NCBI GenBank assembly: GCA_038501785.1
Contig: JBAMJR010000139.1
Location: 254,501-318,500 of the forward strand
Direction: 5' to 3'
Source: Myoxocephalus aenaeus
Taxonomy: Eukaryota > Chordata > Actinopteri > Perciformes > Cottidae
Length of the DNA stretch: 64,000 nt
Of the stretch, positions 35,926 to 61,700 are shown piece after piece. The position numbers were made by a program, and so were the translations under genes. The notes beneath the pieces were generated by a model. It did not search any database and was not told where the DNA came from. It saw only the letters and a program-made list of their open reading frames with translations. The stretch's first letter is position 1; every line of letters begins with the position of its first letter.

Positions 35926-36482
35926 TGATATGTCCATCATTTATATCTTTAATCAGTGATTGGATAAATGATATGTCCATCATTTATATCTTTAATCAGT
36001 GATTGGATAAATGATATGTCCATCATTTATATCTTTAATCAGTGATTGGATAAATGATATGTCCATCATTTATATCTTTAATCAGTGATTGGATAAATGA
36101 TATGTCCATCATTTATATCTTTAATCAGTGATTGGATAAATGATATGTCCATCATTTATATCTTTAATCAGTGATTGGATAAATGATATGTCCATCATTT
36201 ATATCTTTAATCAGTGATTGGATAAATGATATGTCCATCATTTATATCTTTAGTCAGTGATTGGCTAAATGATATGTCCATCATTTATATCTTTAATCAG
36301 TGATTGGATAAATGATATGTCCATCATTTATATCTTTAATCAGTGATTGGATAAATGATATGTCCATCATTTATATCTTTAATCAGTGATTGGATAAATG
36401 ATATGTCCAGCATTTATATCTTTAATCAGTGATTGGCTAAATGATATGTCCATCATTTATATCTTTAATCAGTGATTGGCTA
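35926..36482. repeat. 43-bp minisatellite
   Basis: About 13 copies of TGATTGGATAAATGATATGT plus CCATCATTTATATCTTTAATCAG. Each unit contains an AAATGAT/ATCATTT inverted pair. Only a few substitutions occur (GGCTAAAT, TTTAGTCAG, CCAGCATT). Confidence 0.97.
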
Positions 36483-36773
36483 AACTGCGTATTAGACCCG
36501 ACTTTCTTGGGCCAAATGCTTCGTGGCCCCGGCATGTGCACGAGCATTAGAGACCAGCAGAGAAGTGCATGAGCAGCTCAGAGCAGAGAGGACGAGCAGG
36601 AAAAGCAGATATTTAGGGCACCTACAGACAAATAACGACTCGATCATCGTCATATGTGATGACCCTCCACTTTCCAACAAGGTCTTCAATGAAGTCGGTG
36701 GAATGGCTTCCATCTTCTGGTGTGTTGGTTCAGATGTTCTTACATCTCTTCCAGGCTGTACTTTGTGGTGCAA

Positions 36774-38035
36774 TGGTTGTGGACGATGGTGGAAACAGGG
36801 ACAATGGTGGAGGACGATGGTGGTGGACAATGGTGGAAGCCGATGGTGGAAACAAGGACAATGGTGGTGGCCGATGGTGGAAACAGGGACAATGATGGAG
36901 GACAATGGTGGTGGCCGATGGTGGAAACAGGGCCGATGGTGGAAACAGGGCCAATGGTGGTGGCCGATGGTGGTGGAAAATGGTGGTGGCCGATGGTGGA
37001 AACAGGGCCGATGGTGGTGGCCGATGGTGGAAACAGGGCCAATGGTGGAGGACGATGGTGGAGGACGATGGTGGTGGACGATGGTGGAAACAGGGAAAAT
37101 GGTGGAGGACGATGGTGGTGGACAATTGTGGAAACAGGGACAATGGTGGTGGACACATGGTGGAAACAGGGACAATGGTGGTGGACAATGGTGGAAACAG
37201 GGACAATGGTGGTGGAAACAGGGACAATGGTGGTTGACACATGGTGGAAACAGGGAAAATGGTGGAGGACGATGGTGGTGGACAATTGTGGAAACAGGGA
37301 CAATGGTGGTGGACACATGGTGGAAACAGGGACAATGGTGGTGGACAATGGTGGAAACAGGGACAATGGTGGTGGAAACAGGGACAATGGTGGTTGACAC
37401 ATGGTGGAAACAGGGACAATGGTGGTTGACACATGGTGGAAATAGGGACAATGGTGGTGGACACATGGTGGAAACAGGGACAATGGAGGTGGACGATGGT
37501 GGTGGACAATGGTGGTGGACGATGGTGGAAACAGGGACAGTGGTGGATGATGGTGGAAACAGGGACAATGGTGGTGGACACATGGTGGAAACAGGGACAA
37601 TGGTGGTGGACGATGGTGGAAACAGGGACAGTGGTGGTGGACACATGGTGGAAACAGGGACAATGGTGGTGGATGATGGTGGAAACAGGGACAACGGTGG
37701 TGGACACATGGTGGAAACAGGGACAATGGTGGTGGACAATGGTGGAAACAGGGACAATGGTGGTGGAAACAGGGACAATGGTGGTTGACACATGGTGGAA
37801 ATAGGGACAATGGTGGTGGACACATGGTGGAAACGGGGACAATGGTGGTGGACACATGGTGGAAACGGGGACAATGGTGGTGGACACATGGTGGAAACAG
37901 GGACAATGGAGGTGGACGATGGTGGTGGACAGTGGTGGTGGATGATGGTGGAAACAGGGACAGTGGTGGATGATGGTGGAAACAGGGACAATGGTGGTGG
38001 ACACATGGTGGAAACAGGGACAATGGTGGTGGACA
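36774..38035. repeat. GGTGGAAACAGGGACAATGG minisatellite, large block
   Basis: Tandem modules of GATGGTGGAAACAGGGACAA with GGTGGTGGAC or GGTGGAGGAC spacers and an ACACATGGTGG variant. Higher-order patterns repeat within the block. Trp/Gly- and His/Pro-rich frames on both strands are repeat artefacts. Confidence 0.95.
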
Positions 38036-38036
38036 A

Positions 38037-38406
38037 TTCCCGTGACTCTCCAGTCATCTCAAGTGTCCTTTCCAGGAAACTCCAGTAAATAATCTGGAAA
38101 GATGTTCTGTTTGTTTGTTTTGTTTGCTCTTTTGTCTTTCTATTTAGTGTCTTGTTCTGTTTGTCCCTGCCATATGCATTGCGTCTTTGGGTACTTAGAA
38201 AAGCTATATAAGATTAAAGTTTTATTATCCCTAACCCCGATCCCTAAATAAAAAACTAACAATTTGGATGTTGACTGTTCAGGATCAGGATCTGTTCAGG
38301 ATCTTGAACAGAACATATTAAACAATCATGAATGTACATCAGGTGAGTTCCTTTCTGGGGCTCAATAACGTCAAACATGATCTTTTATGTACGTGATATG
38401 TTTTTT
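38037..38406. repeat. ~365-bp direct duplication, copy 1
   Basis: The sequence from CCCGTGACTCTCCAGTCATC to GTACGTGATATG recurs at 38929-39292 with few differences. It contains a LINE/SINE-like tail (GCGTCTTTGGGTACTTAGAA, then AAGCTATATAAG). It joins the large minisatellite block to the small one. Confidence 0.92.
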
Positions 38407-38407
38407 G

Positions 38408-38660
38408 GTGGTGGCCGATGGTGGAAACAGGGACAATGGTGGAGGACGATGGTGGAAACAGGGACAATGGTGGTGGACGATGGTGGAAACAGGGACAATG
38501 GTGGAGGACGATGGTGGAAACAGGGACAATGGTGGAGGACGATGGTGGAAACAGGGACAATGGTGAAGGACGATGGTGGAAACAGGGACAGATGGTGGAG
38601 GACGATGGTGGAAACAGGGACAATGGTGGAGGACGATGGTGGAAACAGGGACAGATGGCT
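38408..38660. repeat. GGTGGAAACAGGGACAATGG minisatellite, small block
   Basis: The same unit as 36774-38035, with the GGTGGAGGAC spacer dominating. Followed by about 270 bp of single-copy sequence (38661-38928) before copy 2 of the flanking duplication. Confidence 0.93.
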
Positions 38661-38928
38661 CTCTGTTGCAGAAGCAGCTGAGCACTAATAATGGATCGTG
38701 GTGACGTAGTGCAGATGACTGGATGAATGCTCCGTGTAGTTTGATGGTGGTCAGCTCTTTTGGAAGGAGTGTGCTTACTCTGTTTATCTGGTCTTCCTTC
38801 AGGTAGAGGAGCTTGACTCTGGTGAGAGGAAGGAGTGTCATAGAGGCTGTCGCTGTGGTATGTCAGTACCCTGCTTCCTGTGAACCAGCAGTTCTCTTCA
38901 TGGTGGCTCCAGCGCCATCGGCAGGCCT

Positions 38929-39294
38929 TTCCCGTGACTCTCCAGTCATCTCAAGTGTCTTTTCCAGGAAACTCCAGTAAATAATCTGGAAAGATGTTCT
39001 GTTTGTTTTGTTTGCTCTTTTGTCTTTCTATTTAGTGTCTTGTTCTGTTTGTCCCTGCCATATGCAAAGCGTCTTTGGGTACTTAGAAAAGCTATATAAG
39101 ATTAAAGTTTTATTATCCCTAACCCCGATCCCTAAATAAAAAACTAACAATTTGGATGTTGACTGTTCAGGGTCAGGATCTGTTCAGGATCTTGAACAGA
39201 ACATATTAAACAATCATGAATGTACATCCGGTGAGTTCCTTTCTGGGGCTCAATAACGTCAAACATGATCTTTTATGTACGTGATATGTTTTTC
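38929..39294. repeat. ~365-bp direct duplication, copy 2
   Basis: Second copy of 38037-38406, same orientation. It lacks one GTTT and differs at a handful of positions (for example CATATGCAAAG against CATATGCATTG). It ends where the small minisatellite would begin, but here runs into single-copy sequence. Confidence 0.92.
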
Positions 39295-40080
39295 ATACAA
39301 GCACATATAGCCTCCATAGACACTAACTGTATGATCGGTGAATGTTTCTGTGAATGTACATTTGAACGTTGATCAGATCGACGAGGTGTTAATAAAGTTT
39401 TATTGAGACACAGTTTAAAGACAGGAACAGAAATATAATTATTACATCTTATTGAATCATTGATGAATCACAAAGAATATTAAACCCAGGCTGGTTTCTT
39501 ATGCTAACAGATGAACTATTATTATTATTATGAAAACACAACTGTCACAAACTGCTGCTGATTTGCGGATAAAATTAATTCTGTTTCCCGTCAGTTGATA
39601 TCAAAACAATGTATATCTCAACAATAAACAATAAAATATTCTTCCCAATAGTAAAACAGATGCGTGCATTTACTTTTGATATGAAACTAATATTTGCATG
39701 TAACAGTACTCCGAATGTTACCCGATAAGATAAACTCATGTGTAATAAAAACACACTTTTTTAACCCCCATACGTTTTTAATAGTTTAACCCATAAAATA
39801 TAGAAACAAAGTGATGCCTTCATATTGCTGATTTTGTATAAAAAATGTATGATAATTAAAAGAATACAGACGGTTTACTTAATAAATTACTCTAAATTAA
39901 AGTGTATTGTAATTTAAATCATCATTATATTTTCTGTTTCCTAATTTATTGTTGAATTAATGTTCACACTACAGAAGTAAAGTTAAAAAACTAGAAACCA
40001 ACCAATATCAAGAGTTCTGAAGATTTCTATTAATAATCCAGATGATAGAAGGTTTAAGATCAAACCAGAACCTGTAAAAT
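39295..40080. other. AT-rich region downstream of spint2
   Basis: No gene seen. On the minus strand an AATAAA (plus 39945-39950) lies about 185 bp beyond the spint2 stop codon and is a possible polyadenylation signal. Confidence 0.5.
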
Positions 40081-40134
40081 AATGCTACAGAACTGGCTCT
40101 GGCCCGGACCCTCTGTGGGCTCCGGACCCTCTCC

Positions 40135-54275
<14,141 letters not shown>

Positions 54276-54314
54276 CTTCTTCTGATCCGGATCTCGTTAA
54301 GGTGCAGGTGTCTG

Positions 54315-54405
54315 GTGCGGGTCTCTGTGGTTCGGGTCTCTGTGGTTCAGGTCTCTGTGGTTCAGGTCTCTGTGGTTCAGGTCTCTCTGGTTCAGGTCTC
54401 TCGGC
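54315..54405. repeat. 15-bp GGTCTCTGTGGTTCA repeat in the spint2 leader
   Basis: About six copies lie 40-130 bp upstream of the spint2 start codon, hence probably in its 5' UTR or core promoter. Confidence 0.9.
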
Positions 54406-54475
54406 TTTCGGGTCGCGCGCACTTCCTCGTTTGGAGCGTTTTGGTGTCGCAGATACTTTTACCTGCGACAGGTGA

Positions 54476-54508
54476 GGTCACGTAGCCACGCCCACCGGCT
54501 ACGTCACC
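54476..54508 (-). promoter_or_regulatory. spint2: Inverted-repeat promoter motif upstream of spint2
   Basis: GGTCACGTAGCC and GGCTACGTCACC form a 12-bp inverted repeat with one mismatch around ACGCCCACC. The arms contain CRE/E-box-like cores (TGACGTA, CACGTA) and the centre is a KLF/Sp-like site. It lies about 200-230 bp upstream of the ATG in a GC-rich patch. Function inferred from motif and position only. Confidence 0.45.
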
Positions 54509-54539
54509 GCACGTCTCCTGTTTCAAACATTCATTTAAT

Positions 54540-55423
54540 TATTCATAAATATACAATTGATTTATTTAAGTATTGTTTCTTTAATAATTCAATTATATTA
54601 TTTCTAATTACATTATAGTTATGATAATAAAGTTCATTCATAAATATAATAATAATACACTTTAAGGCTCAATCTATTTTATTACAATATGATATTTAAT
54701 AATGTTGTCTTGATGAATATAATACGAGAAATATTCAATAAAGTTTGATTCATGAAGCTTTAGGATTAAAGCTTGTATTCTGTAGAGAAAATACATATTT
54801 ATTCTCATTGTTTGAAAAACAATAAAATGTCAAAGTAAAAGAAATTGAATAAAGAAACTTATTGCAAAACATAATTTTTGTATTTTACTAAAATTGAAAA
54901 TAAACACCAAAAGCAAACAACATATTATTATGATTACTATATCTATTATAGTGTGTAAAATATATTATTATTATTATACACTTCATATCTACTTGTAAGT
55001 GTAAATATGATACAATATATTTATATTGTGTCATATAGACTCAGTCCACCAGCTCAAACACTGCAGGTACAACCTGAGAGAACCGTTTCTACAGCAGCTT
55101 CTCCTGCCTCAGTCAGACTGAACTGTGAATAGGAACAGCACTCAGGACTAACCTATTTATTTATTCATCACTGTAATAAAAAACTAAAAACTATCTTATA
55201 ACCTCCTTGTATATACGACCACATTTGCAGATGTACAGTGTTTTTCATATTTCATATTTGCACATGTACAGTTTTTTCATTTTTCATATTTCATATTTCG
55301 TACAGTGTTTTCATATATTATATTCTGTATAGTGTTCTCATATTTTATATTTTGTCTCTTTCCTGTATAGTGTGTTTTCTTCTTCTTCTTCTTCTTCTTC
55401 TTCTTCTTCTTCTTCTTCTTCTT

Positions 55424-55454
<31 letters not shown>

Positions 55455-56196
55455 TTTTTATTTCTTCCAAAACTGTTGACTCTGAGAGCCCTGCGAAAAA
55501 AAATCCAATGAGTCTGGACTGTTGGTCTCGGCTCAAATGGCCAAATAAAAAACCTTGAACCGTGATCATATTTACTTATCTACTTGTAAGTGTAAATATG
55601 ATACAATATATTTAAATTGTATCATATTCACACTTCATATCTACTATATGAATATGATACCATATCTTTATATTGAGCAGGCTGCAGTACACCTGTTCAC
55701 CACCAGGTGTCGGTGCTGTTGCTTTATTTTCTGTCTAACCCATGAACCCGATGAGCACTAGGACCCAGCAGGATTCTCTCATGCTGCGTTCTAGTCTCCT
55801 CGGAGATGACAGGATCAAATACACGTGATGAGTTTCCTTTATTGCACATAATGATGTGATGCAAAATAATGTTCTGGTTTCTGAGAACACAAAGAATATC
55901 ATAAGAATAATATAATAAAAAACTAGCATTGAAAATAGTCATTCCATCATCATGACTCCAGCGTTTTATGCTGATTATAGTTATGACATCAGATTTTGTG
56001 GTGTAACTTGGTTGATGCTTGTTGCTGTGAGTTTGTCCTCATGGTGGATTCTATTGTAAGTCTCTTTGGATAAAAGCCTCAGCTAAATGAAAATGATGGA
56101 GGACTTTTACAAGACATGTTTATGTTTTATTTTAAATAATATGTCAAGAAGTATTAATGCAGGCGAGGAAAGGAAGCAAGGAAGAGGAGAAAAGGA

Positions 56197-56232
<36 letters not shown>

Positions 56233-56400
56233 CTTAATCTCTGCCTGAGTGCATAAATCCCCACAGCCCCTGAAGGCAGCGCGGCCGCGGCCCCGCCCTG
56301 CTCCTTCTGTTGATGTGCACGCGCAGCTGCGACGGGACTTCAAAGCTTCCGATTCATCTAATAGTTCATGATGATCTAAAGGATTGTATTGTTATAGTTA
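54540..56400. other. Intergenic region between spint2 and ppp1r14a
   Basis: AT-rich, no gene. It holds a (CTT)n microsatellite (55377-55452) and a short palindrome, AAGTGTAAATATGATACAAT against its inverse, at 55588-55635, with a related copy near 54993-55035. There is a SINE/LINE-like tail GTAAGTCTCTTTGGATAAAA (56053), a (CT)n run (56203-56230) and a GC-rich patch GCGGCCGCGGCCCCGCCCTG (56280-56299). That patch is the only CpG-rich candidate promoter upstream of ppp1r14a. Confidence 0.65.
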
Positions 56401-56429
56401 TTATTATTATAGTCATTAGTAGTAGTCGT

Positions 56430-56875
56430 GGTAGTAGTATCAGTAGTACCTACTAGTAGTATCAGTAGTACCTATAGTAGTATCAGTAGTACCTACTAGT
56501 AGTATCAGTAGTACCTACTAGTAGTATCAGTAGTACATATTAGTAGTATCAGTAGTACCTACTAGTAGTATCAGTAGTACCTATAGTAGTATCAGTAGTA
56601 CCTACTAGTAGTATCAGTAGTACCTATAGTAGTATCAGTAGTACCTACTAGTAGTATCAGTAGTACCTATAGTAGTATCAGTAGTACCTACTAGTAGTAT
56701 CAGTAGTACCTACTAGTAGTATCAGTAGTACATATTAGTAGTATCAGTAGTACATATTAGTAGTATCAGTAGTACCTACTAGTAGTATCAGTAGTACCTA
56801 TAGTAGTATCAGTAGTACCTACTAGTAGTATCAGTAGTACCTACTAGTAGTATCAGTAGTACCTACTAGTAGTAT
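56430..56875. repeat. 22-bp AGTAGTATCAGTAGTACCTA minisatellite
   Basis: About 21 units of AGTAGTATCAGTAGTACCTA plus CT or a shorter form, with ACATATT variants. Confidence 0.95.
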
Positions 56876-56954
56876 TTCTTATTGCAATTCTTACAGATTT
56901 CTTTATAATTCATTTGATTCAATAAGGTGAATATTTTACCCTCTGAATACTTGA

Positions 56955-58246
56955 TCCAGGTCTGGGTGTTAGTCCGGGTCCAGGTCTCATCGGGTCCAGG
57001 TCTGGGTGTTAGTCCGGGTCCAGGTCTCATCGGGTCCAGGTCTGCTGGTTAGTCCGGGTCCAGGTCTCATTGGGTCCAGGTCTGCTGGTTAGTCCGGGTC
57101 CAGGTCTCATCGGGTCCAGGTCTGCTGGTTAGTCCGGGTCCAGGTCTCATTGGGTCCAGGTCTGGGTGTTAGTCCGGGTCCAGGTCTGCTGGTTAGTCCG
57201 GGTCCAGGTCTCATTGGGTCCAGGTCTGGGTGTTAGTCCGGGTCCAGGTCTGCTGGTTAGTCCGGGTCCAGGTCTCATTGGGTCCAGGTCTGCTGGTTAG
57301 TCCGGGTCCAGGTCTCATTGGGTCCAGGTCTGGGTGTTAGTCCGGGTCCAGGTCTCATCGGGTCCAGGTCTGGGTGTTAGTCCGGGTCCAGGTCTCATCG
57401 GGTCCAGGTCTGCTGGTTAGTCCGGGTCCAGGTCTCATTGGGTCCAGGTCTGGGTGTTAGTCCGGGTCCAGGTCTCATTGGGTCCAGGTCTGCTGGTTAG
57501 TCCGGGTCCAGGTCTCATTGGGTCCAGGTCTGGGTGTTAGTCCGGGTCCAGGTCTGCTGGTTAGTCCGGGTCCAGGTCTCATTGGGTCCAGGTCTGGGTG
57601 TTAGTCCGGGTCCAGGTCTCATTGGGTCCAGGTCCAGGTGTTAGTCCGGGTCCAGGGCTGGGTGTTAGTCCGGGTCCAGGTCTGCTGGTTAGTCCGGGTC
57701 CAGGTCTCATTGGGTCCAGGTCTGCTGGTTAGTCCGGGTCCAGGTCTCATTGGGTCCAGGTCTGCTGGTTAGTCCGGGTCCAGGTCTCATTGGGTCCAGG
57801 TCTGCTGGTTAGTCCGGGTCCAGGTCTCATTGGGTCCAGGTCTGGGTGTTAGTCCGGGTCCAGGTCTCATTGGGTCCAGCTCCAGGTGTTAGTCCGGGTC
57901 CAGGTCTCATTGGGTCCAGGTCCAGGTGTTAGTCCGGGTCCAGGTCTCATTGGGTCCAGGTCCAGGTGTTAGTCCGGGTCCAGGTCTCATTGGGTCCAGG
58001 TCCAGGTGTTAGTCCGGGTCCAGGTCTCATTGGGTCCAGGTCCAGGTGTTAGTCCGGGTCCAGGTCTCATTGGGTCCAGGTCTGCTGGTTAGTCCGGGTC
58101 CAGGTCTCATTGGGTCCAGGTCTGGGTGTTAGTCCGGGTCCAGGTCTCATTGGGTCCAGGTCCAGGTGTTAGTCCGGGTCCAGGTCTCATTGGGTCCAGG
58201 TCCAGGTGTTAGTCCGGGTCCAGGTCTCATTGGGTCCAGGTCTGAG
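56955..58246. repeat. GGGTCCAGGTCT minisatellite abutting ppp1r14a
   Basis: Modules TTAGTCCGGGTCCAGGTCTC, ATTGGGTCCAGGTCTG and GGTGTTAGTCC alternate in about 40-bp units for 1.3 kb. The last unit ends about seven bases before the ppp1r14a ATG. No ATG occurs on the plus strand within the array. Confidence 0.96.
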
Positions 58247-58252
58247 GTCCTG

Positions 58253-58655
58253 ATGGCAGCCCACCGGGTGAACAGGGTGAGCAGTAACCATAGGAACCGG
58301 GTCACCGTGCAGTACAACCGGAAGGAGCTGCAGAGACGGCTGGACGTGGAGAAGTGGATCGACTGTGGACTGGACCACCTGTACAGGGGCCGGGTGAGTA
58401 CTGCAGAACTATGCTACAAGTACTGCTGCAAGTACTGCTACAAGTACTGCTACAAGTACTGCTAGTACTGCTACAAGTACTACTACAAACAGAGTTATTA
58501 GCCTTGTAACAGCCATGCTTTTATTTTGAAATTCACTGTATTGCTGATCAAGGTTGATCGCCTAAAATACTATGAATACTTTGTCTCACATAAGAAGTAC
58601 TGAATATATAATCAGATCTGCTCCTTTGGCTCATTTCCTGTCAGAGACCCCAGCT

Positions 58656-58710
<55 letters not shown>

Positions 58711-61700
58711 AGAAACTGTCAGACAGACTCATTGTCACATCAGTAAAGAGGTCAGAGGTCAGGTCACCATGACAACAGAGAGGATGACTTGTGTTAACCC
58801 AGAGAAGAAGAAACATGTTTGTGATAATGTGTTGGACAGGGTGGGAGGTCTATATTTACACACTTTACATCTCGGGATGGCCTTTTTGCTATTTGCAGAT
58901 GTGGTCCTGCTGACCTAATAATTACCTAATAATTACCTTCAAGGGGGTTTCTAAATGTTTCTTTAACACACCAAAATATATTTTAACATAATTGGAGCAT
59001 TATATAACATTAGCTTAACACAATTGTTTTATATTTACAGCATAATTTGATCATGTAATCAAATTCTTGAAATATTATATTAACTATATTTCACTTAATT
59101 TAATTATTATTTTAAACATTAATTGAATACATCATTCTAATTATGTTAACCTTATTCTAACAATATATAACAACATTTTACAACATTATTACTTTATTAT
59201 TGTATGTGACACTGTATAAACATTATTTTAAGTATATAAGATAACATTATTTATATTCATTGAACATGATATAATATTTAATTATATAACACTATATTAT
59301 CATTATTTGAACATAATTTGAAAATGTTATCACAAAAATTTATAACATACTTATTCAAAAAATATTATTTGAACATTACATAATATTAAATACACAAAAT
59401 GATATTAACATTATTTGAACAATATTTTAATACATCATTATTTGAACATTATTTTATGATATTTGAACATGATATAATATTAAACAATGTGTCCTCAGGA
59501 AGAGCAGATGCCAGAAGAGGTGAACATTGACGAACTGCTGGACTTCAGGACGGACGAGGAGCGAACTCAGAGACTGCAGGTAAATATATACATACGTACA
59601 TATGAATATGTATATCCGTCCTTCTGTCTGTCCTGTTGGTGTCTTATGTGTCTTTCTATCTGTCTTTTCAGGACCTCTTTCTCTCCTGTCACAACAATAC
59701 AGAGGTGAGAACCATAAAGAAGCTACTTTAAGGGAAGTATATAGGGAACACGAACGTAGAGACGGGAAAGGGAATGGAATGAGTGACTCATTGTTCTGAG
59801 TACATTCATGTTTCCCAGAGGCTGAACCCTTCTGACCCTGAGTTGTTGCAGAAGTCCTCCCTCTTACTTTGAGGTCCTAGTGCTAGGGTTAAAACAATTA
59901 AACCTCTTCTTAAAAAGCCCACTCTGGATCCAGAGGTGTTGGCTAACTACAGACCTATCTCTAACCTTCCCTTCCTCTCTAAGATACTGGAGAAGGTAGT
60001 CGCAAATCAGTTGTGTGACTTTTTACATAACAATAGTTTATTTGAGGAGTTTCAGTCAGGATTTAGAAAGCATCATAGCACAGAGACAGCACTAGTGACA
60101 ATTACTAATGACCTTCTAGTTGCATCAGATAGGGGACTTGTCTCTGTACTTGTCTTAATAGACCTTAGTGCTGATAAAGGACTTGTCTCTGTACAGAATC
60201 AGAATCAGAAATCGTTTATTGCCAGGAATGTTTACACAGACGAGGTCTTGGTCCTGATGGAGCGGGAGGTCTTGGTCCTGATGGACCTCAGCCTCCTGCC
60301 AGAGGGAAGGGACTCAAACAGGTTGTGTCCAGGGTGAGAGGGGTCAGCTACAATCTTCCTAGCTCGCCTCAGAGTCCTGGAGGCGAACAAGTCCTGGAGG
60401 GACGGCAGATTGCAGCCAATCACCTCTCAGCAGAGCGGATGATGCGCCGCAGCCTGGCCTTGTCCTTGGCAGTGGCTGCGGTGTGCCAGACGGTGATGGA
60501 GGAGCAGAGGATGGACTCAACGATGGCAGTGTAGAAGTGCACCATCATTTTCATCGGCAGGTTGAACTTCTTCAGCTGCCTCAGGAAGAACATCCTCTGC
60601 TGGGCCTTCTTGGCGATGGAGCTGATGTTCAGTTCCCACTTGAGGTCCTGGGAAATGATGGAGCCCAGGAAGAGGAAGGACTCCACAGCGTCGACGGGGG
60701 AGTCACACAGGATGAGAGGGGCGTGTGGGGCTGCGTTCTTTCTGAAGTCCACAACCATCTCCACTGTCTTCAGAGCGTTGAGCTCCAGGTTGTTCTGGCT
60801 GCACCAGGTCTCCAGGTGGTCAGTCTCCCACCTGTAGGCGGACTCGTCCCCACCAGAGATGAGTCCAATGAGGGTGGTGTCATCCGCGAACTTCAGGAGC
60901 TTGACGGACTGGTGACTGGAGGTGCAGCTGTTGGTGTAAAGCGAGAAGAGCAGAGGGGAAAGAACGCAGCCTTGGGGGGAACCGGTGCTGGTGGTCCGAG
61001 AGCCTGAGACGTGTTTCCCAGCTTCACGTGCTGCTTCCTGTCAGTCAGGAAGTCTGTGATCCACCTGCAGGTGGAGTCGGGCACGTGCAGCTGGGAGAGC
61101 TTGTCCTGCAGCAGAGATGGGATGATGGTGTTAAAGGCAGAGCTGAAGTCCACGAACAGTACATGTCTTGTTAGACCTTAGTGCTGAAAAAGGACTTGTC
61201 TCTGTTCTTGTTAGACCTTAGTGCTGAAAAAGGACTTGTCTCTGTTCTGGTCTTGTTAGACCTTAGTGCTGATAAAGGACTTGTCTCTGTACTGGTCTTG
61301 TTAGACCTTAGTGCTGATAAAGGACTTGTCTCTGTACTGGTCTTGTTAGACCTTAGTGCTGATAAAGGACTTGTCTCTGTACTGGTCTTGTTAGACCTTA
61401 GTGCTGATAAAGGACTTGTCTCTGTTCTGGTCTTGTTAAACCTTAGTGCTGATAAAGGACTTGTCTCTGTACTTGTCTTGTTAGACCTTAGTGCTGATAA
61501 AGGACTTGTCTCTGTTCTGGTCTTGTTAGACCTTAGTGCTGATAAAGGACTTGTCTCTGTACTGGTCTTGTTAGACCTTAGTGCTGATAAAGGACTTGTC
61601 TCTGTTCTGGTCTTGTTAGACCTTAGTGCTAATAAAGGACTTGTCTCTGTACTGGTCTTGTTAGACCTTAGTGCTGATAAAGGACTTGTCTCTGTTCTGG

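Noticed and set aside
36492..38057. His/Pro-rich 521-codon frame and Trp/Gly-rich counterparts
   Set aside because: Repeat artefacts of the GGTGGAAACAGGGACAATGG array; several frames open on both strands.
60483..61007. 174-codon plus-strand frame
   Set aside because: Antisense shadow of the Rex1/CR1-like reverse transcriptase, which has recognisable motifs on the minus strand.
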